A stretch of DNA of 13,059 bases from JBAYGJ01 sp041666685 (GTDB taxonomy: Bacteria > Patescibacteriota > Patescibacteriia > UBA10025 > JAHIVO01). The stretch is taken from positions 1 to 13,059 of the forward strand of contig JBAYGJ010000028.1 in the NCBI GenBank assembly GCA_041666685.1, in the 5' to 3' direction. Shown here in pieces: positions 1 to 6,507 of the stretch. Below the pieces are notes generated by a model. The model saw only the letters and a list, made by a program, of their open reading frames with translations. It ran no database searches and was not told the origin of the DNA. Both the position numbers and the translations under genes were made by a program. Within the stretch, counting starts at the first letter, position 1. Every line of letters starts with the position of its first letter.

Positions 1-254
1 ACTTCTTCTATGGTTACGCCCTCGATTTCACCGGCCCCTCGTGCGATAGCGCGATCAATATTTTCGTTAGGCATGTTCGATTCTTTGGCCTTATCAATCG
101 CCATGCGCAACCGGAAGTTCATAGTCGGGTCCTTGCCGCCCTGGCGCGTTACGACGCTGATGGTATTGGCTAGCTTCGTGAACATGTTGCCGCGCCGCTG
201 GTCAGTGACCGCTTTTTGCCTTTTAATTTGAGTCCATTTTGAATGTCCGGACAT
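1..254 (-). CDS. yebC: YebC/PmpR family regulatory protein, N-terminal 84 residues (3' end outside window)
   Basis: The reading frame starts at the ATG at 254 with MSGHSKWTQIKRQKA, the near-invariant YebC opening, and continues through FTKLANTISVV, RLRMAIDKAKESNMP and NIDRAIARGAGE, all hallmarks of the N-terminal domain. The family is usually about 240 residues, so roughly two thirds lies beyond base 1. YebC proteins were long described as DNA-binding regulators (PmpR, and the neighbour of ruvC in many bacteria); later work links some members to translation of difficult proline stretches at the ribosome. Which role applies here cannot be told from this fragment. A sigma70-type promoter lies just upstream. 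No Shine-Dalgarno is visible before the ATG. Confidence 0.95.
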   Translation of the reverse strand, partial: MSGHSKWTQIKRQKAVTDQRRGNMFTKLANTISVVTRQGGKDPTMNFRLRMAIDKAKESNMPNENIDRAIARGAGEIEGVTIEE

Positions 255-293
255 GTAGTTGAACAAAGGATAAATAATCAAATTTCATTGTAA

Positions 294-322
294 ATTATAG
301 CATATTTTTGGAAAAAAATCAA
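294..322 (-). promoter_or_regulatory. Sigma70-type promoter of yebC
   Basis: On the minus strand TTGATT (317-322) is followed after exactly 17 bp by TATAAT (294-299), with an extended -10 TGC directly upstream. The expected start near 287 would leave a leader of about 33 nt before the yebC ATG at 254. The consensus -10, ideal spacing and TGn element make this a confident prediction. Confidence 0.75.
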
Positions 323-347
323 CCCTCATTACAAAAGACTTGACCAA

Positions 348-374
348 TAAAAAAAGCGACAATTCATTTGTCGC
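348..374 (-). terminator. Intrinsic terminator overlapping the stop codon of the small membrane protein gene
   Basis: A perfect 7-bp stem (GCGACAA/TTGTCGC, arms 356-362 and 368-374) with a 5-nt loop is followed on the minus strand by seven T (349-355). The hairpin contains the last codons (Gly-Asp-Lys) and the TGA stop at 364-366, so termination signal and coding end are merged. It separates this gene from the yebC promoter. Confidence 0.8.
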
Positions 375-717
375 CTCGAAGCTTGATAGCATAGCGTTTG
401 ATACAATGCAGATGAATGAGCATGAACAAAAAGATGATGCCGAAACTCACTGACATTATTACAAACGGCAAGTACGGGATGTGCCATGGGCTATCCGGCC
501 GACTGGTAGCGAAAGCTATAAAGGCAGTCGAGGGGCTACTGAACAGAGATATCCATATCATCGAGATGATGTCCCTTTTTGTGAGCTTTTTGGTCACAGC
601 AAAGTCATATACTCGGTTGAACTTCGCCATCTGACGCCAATCATGTATTAAGGCGCCAATAAATAGGATTACCGCTGCCGGCATCAAAACTTCGATTGTG
701 GCAAAGAGCGTTTTCAT
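364..717 (-). CDS. Small three-helix membrane protein, unknown function
   Basis: A 117-residue protein beginning MKTLFATIEVLMP. Three hydrophobic segments are visible at about residues 4-24, 50-70 and 82-103; the first two are separated by a charged stretch with a basic patch (VTKKLTKRD). The C-terminus is basic (CIKRYAIKLRGDK). I do not recognise a family. The frame stays open upstream to an ATG at 786, but the start at 717 is chosen because GGAGG lies 4 nt before it and because the predicted promoter places transcription initiation near 751, downstream of the 786 ATG. It is a single-gene unit, divergent from the sugar-phosphate isomerase and closed by its own terminator. Confidence 0.75.
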   Translation of the reverse strand: MKTLFATIEVLMPAAVILFIGALIHDWRQMAKFNRVYDFAVTKKLTKRDIISMIWISLFSSPSTAFIAFATSRPDSPWHIPYLPFVIMSVSFGIIFLFMLIHLHCIKRYAIKLRGDK

Positions 718-721
718 GAAA

Positions 722-726
722 CCTCC
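722..726 (-). promoter_or_regulatory. Strong ribosome binding site deciding the start at 717
   Basis: GGAGG on the minus strand, 4 nt ahead of the ATG at 717. It is one of only two clear Shine-Dalgarno sites in the window and rules against the longer 140-residue reading from 786. Confidence 0.8.
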
Positions 727-757
727 AGAAAAAGTAACTTCACTTTTTGAATGTCTC

Positions 758-786
758 AGTTTAGCTGAAGACGTTTTCATTGTCAA
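758..786 (-). promoter_or_regulatory. Promoter of the small membrane protein gene (minus half of a divergent pair)
   Basis: TTGACA (781-786), a 17-bp spacer, then TAAACT (758-763) on the minus strand. The predicted start near 751 gives a leader of about 34 nt. The -35 overlaps the -35 of the opposite promoter: the two read the same heptamer TTGTCAA (780-786) on opposite strands. Confidence 0.6.
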
Positions 787-808
787 TTAGTCCATGATTT
801 CGTATACT
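780..808 (+). promoter_or_regulatory. Promoter of the phosphoglucose/phosphomannose isomerase gene (plus half of a divergent pair)
   Basis: TTGTCA (780-785), a 17-bp spacer, then TATACT (803-808). The expected start near 815 leaves about 27 nt before the ATG at 842. Its -35 shares five bases with the minus-strand -35, so simultaneous occupancy by two polymerases looks sterically impossible. Confidence 0.65.
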
Positions 809-841
809 GATAGGGCATAACCTATTAAATATCTTACAACC

Positions 842-1912
842 ATGAACATTTTAGATGATGCTAAGTCAATGAAAAAATTGGACCGGCAGAACATGCTGGG
901 CTCAATCGAGTCAGTCGGGCTGCAATGCCAGCAGGCCTGGTCTGAGGTGAAGAAAATCAAGATTCCACCCGCTTACCGCCGGGTGAAAAATATCGTGATC
1001 AATGGAATGGGCGGGTCAGCATTGGGTGGGCATGTGATTGTTTCGCTTTTCCAAAAGCAGTTACGGGTACCGATGCATGTCATCAACAGCTATACGCTCC
1101 CTGGCTGGGTGAATCGGGACACTCTCTATATCCTGTCGAGCTACTCAGGGACTACAGAAGAGGTCCTGGCTACGTTTGCCGAAGCGCGTCGTCGCCATGC
1201 CAAGCTGCTGGTCATTTGTGCCGGTGGCCAACTGGGCAAGCTGGCAAAGAAATTTAAAATACCGGCATATATTTTTGAGCCGCGTTTCAACCCGTGCAAC
1301 CAGCCGCGCATGGGCCTGGGGTACTCCATCATCGGCCAGGTGGCCCTGCTGCGCCAATGCGGATTATTGTCAGTGTCAGAAGGTGAGTTCCAGAGTGCGG
1401 TGGCTTCGGTGCACGCATGGCACGCAAAATTTGGCGCCAAAGTGCCATTGAAAAAAAATCCAGCGAAAAAATTGGCCTCGGAACTAGTCGGCCGCATCCC
1501 GATCATCATGGCTGCCGAGCATCTGTCGGGCAACGCGCATATCCTGGCCAACCAGCTCAATGAGAATGCCAAAACCTTTTCCGCATATTTCCTCCTGTCC
1601 GAGCTGAATCATCACTTGATGGAGGGGCTGCATTTCCCCCGTGCCAATCGTACAATGCTGAGATTCGTTTCCCTGGAATCCGGCTGTTATTTCCCGACTA
1701 TGGCCAAGCGTTTCGCCATTACAAAGAAAGTTTTGCAAAAAAACAGGATCAAGTATTCCGCGTATGCAACGCGCAGCCGGGCTGCTTTTGCCGAGGTGCT
1801 GGAGGTGTTGTTATTCGGCAGTTACGCGAATTATTACCTAGCCTTGGCCAATAAACTTGACCCGTCACCCATACTTTTTGTGGATTATTTCAAGGCCGCA
1901 CTGAAGCGCTAA
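842..1912 (+). CDS. Bifunctional phosphoglucose/phosphomannose isomerase (SIS-domain, archaeal-type)
   Basis: A 356-residue protein of usual family length. It interconverts glucose-6-phosphate or mannose-6-phosphate with fructose-6-phosphate in the cytosol, linking glycolysis to nucleotide-sugar precursors. The first SIS domain carries GMGGSALGG (55-63) and the phosphate-binding SYSGTTEE loop (100-107). The second carries NQLNENAK (237-244), where Glu241 matches the catalytic base of Pyrobaculum PGI/PMI, ELNHHLMEG (254-262), where His257 matches the ring-opening histidine, and a terminal VDYFK whose Lys351 matches the conserved C-terminal lysine; these residue matches are from memory of the family. 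No Shine-Dalgarno precedes the ATG. A downstream hairpin separates it from the glycosyltransferase-like genes, for which it may supply precursors. Confidence 0.93.
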   Translation: MNILDDAKSMKKLDRQNMLGSIESVGLQCQQAWSEVKKIKIPPAYRRVKNIVINGMGGSALGGHVIVSLFQKQLRVPMHVINSYTLPGWVNRDTLYILSSYSGTTEEVLATFAEARRRHAKLLVICAGGQLGKLAKKFKIPAYIFEPRFNPCNQPRMGLGYSIIGQVALLRQCGLLSVSEGEFQSAVASVHAWHAKFGAKVPLKKNPAKKLASELVGRIPIIMAAEHLSGNAHILANQLNENAKTFSAYFLLSELNHHLMEGLHFPRANRTMLRFVSLESGCYFPTMAKRFAITKKVLQKNRIKYSAYATRSRAAFAEVLEVLLFGSYANYYLALANKLDPSPILFVDYFKAALKR

Positions 1913-1934
1913 CTTGTGGGCGCCGGATCGGGCA

Positions 1935-1963
1935 TTGACGCTTTTCTGCGGGTTGCGTAGTAT
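1935..1963 (+). promoter_or_regulatory. Possible upstream promoter firing directly into a hairpin
   Basis: TTGACG (1935-1940), a 17-bp spacer, then TAGTAT (1958-1963). The expected start at about 1970 is the first base of the hairpin arm. It could feed a very short RNA or an attenuated leader of the membrane protein operon. The -10 is weak (4 of 6), so this may be coincidence. Confidence 0.3.
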
Positions 1964-1969
1964 GAACAT

Positions 1970-2004
1970 GTCTCCACAACCATGCTTGGTGGAGACTTTT
2001 GTGT
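1970..2004 (+). terminator. Hairpin terminator between the isomerase and glycosyltransferase-like genes
   Basis: A perfect 8-bp stem GTCTCCAC/GTGGAGAC (1970-1977 and 1989-1996) with an 11-nt loop, followed by TTTTGTGT. The T-tract is short and interrupted, so efficiency may be partial. It lies 58 nt after the isomerase stop. Confidence 0.65.
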
Positions 2005-2025
2005 AATGCAAATGGCTGATATAAT
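1997..2025 (+). promoter_or_regulatory. Extended -10 promoter giving a leaderless transcript of the GT-C operon
   Basis: TATAAT (2020-2025) preceded by the extended -10 element TGA (2017-2019). The -35 position (1997-2002, TTTTGT) is poor and falls in the T-tract of the preceding terminator. Only 6 nt separate the -10 from the ATG at 2032, so the normal start point is the A of the start codon. Confidence 0.65.
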
Positions 2026-2031
2026 GTATGC

Positions 2032-3606
2032 ATGCAAGAGTCATCTAAGATTAGCCATTTTTTTTATAACCACTGGTACTGGATAAGCTACCTGGTAATA
2101 TTCGTTATAACGTTCATATTTTTTACCTGGCTGCAGGCGCCGGCATCATTTCCCGATCCGGATTCTTTTTATCATACAAAAATGTCGCTACTGATCCCAT
2201 CAGACGGGATCCATACGACGTTCCCCTGGTTGCAGGCCACGATACTCAAGGATTCTTTTATTGACCAGCATTTTTTGTACCATGTTTTTTTGATGCCCTT
2301 TACCCACCTCATGAACCCGATCCAGGGAGCGAAGTTGGCCACCGTCTTCTTGGGTTCGGGCCTGCTGATGCTGTTTTATTGGCTCCTGCGCTCGCAAAAG
2401 ATCAAGTTTGCCTTTGGTTTTACTCTGGCGCTGCTGGCAACCATGCCGTTTGTTTTCCGCATCAATCTGGTAAAAGCGCCGGTCGTGTCGGTCATCTTGC
2501 TGATCCTCGGGCTCTACCTGTTATTCAAACATCATTATAAATTATTATTTTTGTTGTCGTTTGTTTTCGTCTGGGCGTATGGTGGTTTTATCCTGATTGT
2601 CATTTTTTCGGGATTGTATGCCTGTGTTTCTGTCGCCTATGACTGGGTGCGATCACGCCGCATCGGGGCATTGTTCATGATTATTACCCATAACCGTGAA
2701 ATCCGTCTGCTGGTCGTGGCCATACTAGGCGTGTTGGCCGGCTTGATCATCAATCCGTATTTCCCGCATAATTTGAATTTTTATTGGCACCAACTGGTTC
2801 AGATCGGTATCATTAATTACCGGTCTATTATCCCGGTCGGCAACGAATGGTACTCATATTCCTTTTTTGACCTGACGGCAAATACCGCGTTGGTCACCAT
2901 CTTGGTGTTGGCGTCAGTGCTGGCCTCTGTGATTCAGTGGCGCGTTCCGACAAAGAAAACCGTCACGTTATTGTTGATTTACATTTTGTTTTTCGCTTTT
3001 ACCCTGAAGTCGCGCCGGTATGTGGAGTACTATGTCCCATTCGGGATACTGTTTTCGGCATTTGCCCTGGGCCAGCATTTGTACCATTTGGATTGGCGCA
3101 GGGTCTGGTCTAAAGGGATGGACATGTATTTGCGTCACCGGATTATTGGGACCATCCTGGTCGTCTATTTTTTGACCACCATTCCGACCGTGATCATCAA
3201 GGACGTCAATAGCACGCACCATGACTTCACGTCAGGCATATCCGTCGGAAGATTTGCGGGCGTCAGTGCCTGGCTGTCGGGTAATTCCCGTCCGGGTGAT
3301 ATTATTTTTCATTCGAGCTGGGACGAATTTCCCGTGCTTTTTTACCACAATGCCAAGGATTACTATATCGCCGGGCTTGACCCGACATTTACCTATAAAT
3401 ACAGTCAGTCATTGTACCGTCAGATGGTCGATATCACGGTCGGAAATCAGCTGACGGACCTCCATAGGCTGATCAGCGATAATTTTCACGCTTCGTATGT
3501 ATTGGTCGAGGCAAATCATTTCAAGATGGATGCCAATATCCGGTCAAATGCCGGATTTACCGAAGTATATAAGGACCATGACGCCACTCTTTACCTAGTC
3601 CGATAA
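2032..3606 (+). CDS. STT3/GT66-like GT-C membrane glycosyltransferase
   Basis: A 524-residue polytopic protein with a first helix at about 17-34 and many more up to about residue 390, then a soluble C-terminal part. After helix 1 comes FPDPDSFYHTK (Asp42, Asp44, His48), like the metal-binding first loop of STT3/AglB (DPxYH). DSFIDQHFLYH (Asp78, His80) resembles their second acidic DHH-type motif. The soluble part has SWDEF (429-433) followed by a YHN segment, a plausible counterpart of the WWDYG signature of oligosaccharyltransferases. The inferred role is sugar transfer from a polyprenyl-linked donor to a surface acceptor; the acceptor and whether it is a true oligosaccharyltransferase are unknown, since the first Trp of WWD is Ser here. 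It leads a three-gene operon, with the next ATG 5 bp after its stop. The mRNA looks leaderless. Confidence 0.7.
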   Translation: MQESSKISHFFYNHWYWISYLVIFVITFIFFTWLQAPASFPDPDSFYHTKMSLLIPSDGIHTTFPWLQATILKDSFIDQHFLYHVFLMPFTHLMNPIQGAKLATVFLGSGLLMLFYWLLRSQKIKFAFGFTLALLATMPFVFRINLVKAPVVSVILLILGLYLLFKHHYKLLFLLSFVFVWAYGGFILIVIFSGLYACVSVAYDWVRSRRIGALFMIITHNREIRLLVVAILGVLAGLIINPYFPHNLNFYWHQLVQIGIINYRSIIPVGNEWYSYSFFDLTANTALVTILVLASVLASVIQWRVPTKKTVTLLLIYILFFAFTLKSRRYVEYYVPFGILFSAFALGQHLYHLDWRRVWSKGMDMYLRHRIIGTILVVYFLTTIPTVIIKDVNSTHHDFTSGISVGRFAGVSAWLSGNSRPGDIIFHSSWDEFPVLFYHNAKDYYIAGLDPTFTYKYSQSLYRQMVDITVGNQLTDLHRLISDNFHASYVLVEANHFKMDANIRSNAGFTEVYKDHDATLYLVR

Positions 3607-3611
3607 ATCTT

Positions 3612-4880
3612 ATGGCTGCAATCCAACAATTCCTACAAAGACTCAGACGGCACGGCTTTATTTTATTTTTATTAGTGTTTGTATGCGTCATGGTGTTATT
3701 AATCATGGCGGCGCATCATCTGCCCTCAAAATTTGCCACACATCTGCCCAGTGGCGGGGTGAGCTTATTGCGTGATGATCAGGAGCTTTCCGTCTACCAT
3801 GAACGGGCAGAATATGTGTATCATCATATGCCGCCCTATGCCTATGCCCGTATTGAATACCCATTGCTTGGAGCGCTATACTTGGGCATGCCGGCGTTGT
3901 TTGCTGATAACCAGGCCGGATATTCATTGGGCCTCATGATCCTAAATGGGCTGGCCGGAGCACTGTTGCTGTACGTTACCTATCGTCTGCTGGTCTGGTT
4001 CAATCGCCCCGTGTCATTACTTTGGCTGTTTCTGTTGCCGGGAGTAGCGTATTTTACGTTGAATCGTTTTGACATCCTGCCGGCATTGTTGGTCCAGGTC
4101 AGCCTGCTCCTCCTGTTCGGCAAGCGGTGGAGCTGGTCGTTTTTCTTCCTGGGCCTGAGCGTCCTGGCTAAGGGGTACGCAGTGTTGCTCCTGCCCATCT
4201 TTTTTATCTATTGGCTGAACCAAACCCCTGAAACTAAGAGATCGTTATGGAATAACCGGGCCGTTTGGCTGACTGCCGGCACCGCCCTGGTCGGCATCAT
4301 CGTAAGTATTGCGTTGGCGGGATTCCAAAACGGCATATTCCCATATTTTTTCCAATCAACCCGCAGTTTCGGATTTGGTTCCATTTTTACGATTTTTATC
4401 GTCGGGATCTGGGACATGGAAGGTGCGGCTGTAGCTGCCGCACTGATGCGCGTCTCGACCAAAATCCTTATCTTATTGCAGTTTATTGTTCCGGCACTGA
4501 TGTATGCTGGGTATTCATTTTTCAGGCGATTTATCCGAAAACCAGAGAATGTGATCAACTGGTCGATTATTGTTGTCCTGGTCTATATGCTTTTTTCCCC
4601 ATATTATTCTCCCCAATGGTTATTGTGGGTGGTGCCATTACTGATTATTTGGTCACCGTATCGGCTTGCCGCCTGGTTTGTGGCAGCGTTCGGCTTGATG
4701 GCATATTTGGAATACCCAGTGGCCATCAATATATTCGGGTTTGAATCGATTAATTATAATATGCTTGTCCTGTTACGGACTGTGTTGCTGGTCGGCATGG
4801 TGGTGGTGGTCAGCCAGCAGATCAGGCGGTACAATAATCAGGATGAAAAAATAATTCCACAAATAACCAGCGGCAAGTAA
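3612..4880 (+). CDS. GT87-like polyprenol-dependent glycosyltransferase (GT-C fold)
   Basis: A 422-residue membrane protein with about ten hydrophobic segments, the first at 15-33. The first outer loop carries acidic residues (RDDQE, 54-58) and IEYPLLGALYL (81-91), matching the Y-P-hydrophobic signature that follows loop 1 in GT87 mannosyltransferases. NRFDILPALLV (151-161) and LAKGYAVLLLPIFF (185-198) match the conserved FD and K-x-x-x-x-x-LP features of that family. The inferred role is addition of a hexose from a polyprenyl-phosphate sugar to a surface glycan on the outer face. It lies 5 bp after the STT3-like gene and 4 bp before the next; no Shine-Dalgarno is visible, so expression probably relies on translational coupling. 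Other GT-C families cannot be excluded. Confidence 0.65.
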   Translation: MAAIQQFLQRLRRHGFILFLLVFVCVMVLLIMAAHHLPSKFATHLPSGGVSLLRDDQELSVYHERAEYVYHHMPPYAYARIEYPLLGALYLGMPALFADNQAGYSLGLMILNGLAGALLLYVTYRLLVWFNRPVSLLWLFLLPGVAYFTLNRFDILPALLVQVSLLLLFGKRWSWSFFFLGLSVLAKGYAVLLLPIFFIYWLNQTPETKRSLWNNRAVWLTAGTALVGIIVSIALAGFQNGIFPYFFQSTRSFGFGSIFTIFIVGIWDMEGAAVAAALMRVSTKILILLQFIVPALMYAGYSFFRRFIRKPENVINWSIIVVLVYMLFSPYYSPQWLLWVVPLLIIWSPYRLAAWFVAAFGLMAYLEYPVAINIFGFESINYNMLVLLRTVLLVGMVVVVSQQIRRYNNQDEKIIPQITSGK

Positions 4881-4884
4881 CTAT

Positions 4885-6507
4885 ATGCGGGAGCTTTTCC
4901 GATCAATCACAAAAAAAGAATGGCGGTTGGTGCTGGCCCTGGCCGCAGTTATTGTTATCGTCACCGCGGTCCCGTATCTCTATGGATATTTTTCCGCACC
5001 GGCGGGAAAAGTTTACACCGGCATCCATTATCTGACACCCGGTGATACAAACGTGATGCTGTCAAACATCGAGCAGGTGAAACAGGGGCACGATATATTC
5101 ATCAACCCTTACACGGCCGAGCCCCAACACCGGATATACGTAAATCCGTTTTGGCTCGGTGTCGGCTGGATGGCGAAAATTTTTCAGATGTCCGCCCTGC
5201 TGGCATACCACGTTGCGCGGTCATTATTGATTTTTGTTTTTTTATTCGTGGTCTATCTTTTCCTCGCGTATATATTCGCTGATTCAAAACGCAGGGTATG
5301 GGCCATACTGGTCATTTGTACCGCCTCGGGCCTTGGCTTGTTTTTCAATCCGTTTTTATTTGACGTAAACAGGATTTATGAACACCCTACCGATACTTGG
5401 GTACCGGAGAGCGTTTCGTTTTTGACTTTGTATCATTCCCCGCACCTTATTGCGTCAGTGACCCTGATCGTTTTGGTTTTTTTATTGATGCTTATTGCTT
5501 TTGACCGCAATCAATATCGCTACTCCATCAGCGCCGGGATAGCCGGCCTTTTTCTGCTGTGGTTCCATCCATTCAATGGGCCGACAATCTTTGGTGTACT
5601 GATGACGTATATGCTGCTAGTTTTTCTACGGGACAGGAAACTATATTGGGGATATGTCAGGCATTATTGCATTCTGGCTGCTTTTGCCATCCCGCCCACG
5701 GTATATATGTATTATCTAAGCCGGACTGATTGGGTGATCCGGAAGTGGAATGAACAAAACCTGCTTCCGTCACCGACCGTATGGATGTATCTAATAGGTT
5801 ATGGGATATTAGTTCCTCTCGCTTTGTATGGCCTGTGGATAACTTTAAAAGATACAAAAAATAAAGGGATTTTCCTCATTTCTTGGCTTATTACCTCTTC
5901 CGCTTTGTTGTATGTCCCTATATATTTTCAGAGAAGATTATCCGAGGGTTTACATATCCCGATAGCGATATTGGCGACTGCGGGAATTATCGCTCTGTAT
6001 GAGCGCTGGCGCGAACCCTCGCCGTCGAGCTGGCAAATTAAGGCAAGCGTCTTGGTGATTTCATTGGTTATTTTTTTACCGCTGTCGAATTTTCAGATTA
6101 TGGGCCAGGATATTTTCAATTACCAGACAGAAAAAACATATCCGTATTATGTGGATAGGACCGAAATCGAAGCGATGTATTGGCTGAAGGATAATACCAC
6201 GCTTGATGACGTGGTGTTTTCTACGTATGAAATCGGGAATTTCATTCCGGCATATTCCGGCCGCATAGTCTGGCTGGGCCACGGTCCACAGACGATTAAT
6301 CTGGAGGAAAAATTTCGGACCGCGCAGTGGTTTTGGCGCGAAGACGGTGAAGACGGTGAAAAATATGATTTACTCAAAGCAGACCGGGTGACGTATGTCT
6401 GGTACGGTGAACACGAAAAACTGCTGGGCGCGTACAATCCTGCGACCAAGCCGTATTTAAAAAAAATTTTCTCCAACGCTGACGTTACCGTTTACCGCGT
6501 CGAATGA
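4885..6507 (+). CDS. Polytopic GT-C-like membrane protein, family unassigned
   Basis: A 540-residue protein with a first helix at about 13-34, a long outer loop (35-95), about ten further helices, and a soluble C-terminal domain from about residue 400. The loop contains LTPGDTNVMLSNIEQ with Asp54, the position where GT-C enzymes hold their catalytic acidic residue. Further landmarks are WVPESVSFLTLYHSPHL (172-188) and LWFHPFN (225-231), an acidic-then-PH pattern seen in large uncharacterised membrane proteins of CPR bacteria and Chloroflexi. The C-terminal part has an in-frame tandem duplication (EDGEDGE, bases about 6341-6360). It is third in the operon, 4 bp after the GT87-like stop. Its TGA stop touches the stop codon of the convergent DUF2079 gene. 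Enzymatic function is inferred from fold-like features and context only. Confidence 0.6.
   Translation: MRELFRSITKKEWRLVLALAAVIVIVTAVPYLYGYFSAPAGKVYTGIHYLTPGDTNVMLSNIEQVKQGHDIFINPYTAEPQHRIYVNPFWLGVGWMAKIFQMSALLAYHVARSLLIFVFLFVVYLFLAYIFADSKRRVWAILVICTASGLGLFFNPFLFDVNRIYEHPTDTWVPESVSFLTLYHSPHLIASVTLIVLVFLLMLIAFDRNQYRYSISAGIAGLFLLWFHPFNGPTIFGVLMTYMLLVFLRDRKLYWGYVRHYCILAAFAIPPTVYMYYLSRTDWVIRKWNEQNLLPSPTVWMYLIGYGILVPLALYGLWITLKDTKNKGIFLISWLITSSALLYVPIYFQRRLSEGLHIPIAILATAGIIALYERWREPSPSSWQIKASVLVISLVIFLPLSNFQIMGQDIFNYQTEKTYPYYVDRTEIEAMYWLKDNTTLDDVVFSTYEIGNFIPAYSGRIVWLGHGPQTINLEEKFRTAQWFWREDGEDGEKYDLLKADRVTYVWYGEHEKLLGAYNPATKPYLKKIFSNADVTVYRVE

Noticed and set aside
718..786. N-terminal extension of the small membrane protein from the ATG at 786
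   Set aside because: The extension would overlap its own -35 and lie upstream of the predicted transcription start. A strong Shine-Dalgarno marks 717.
1141..1572. Open frame of 143 codons antisense to the isomerase
   Set aside because: It lies wholly inside a well-recognised enzyme gene, has low-complexity Trp/Pro/Ser-rich content and no start signals.
6455..6500. Possible minus-strand terminator for the DUF2079 gene near the T-run opposite 6459-6467
   Set aside because: Only a 4-bp stem is available, and it is separated from the T-run by several bases.
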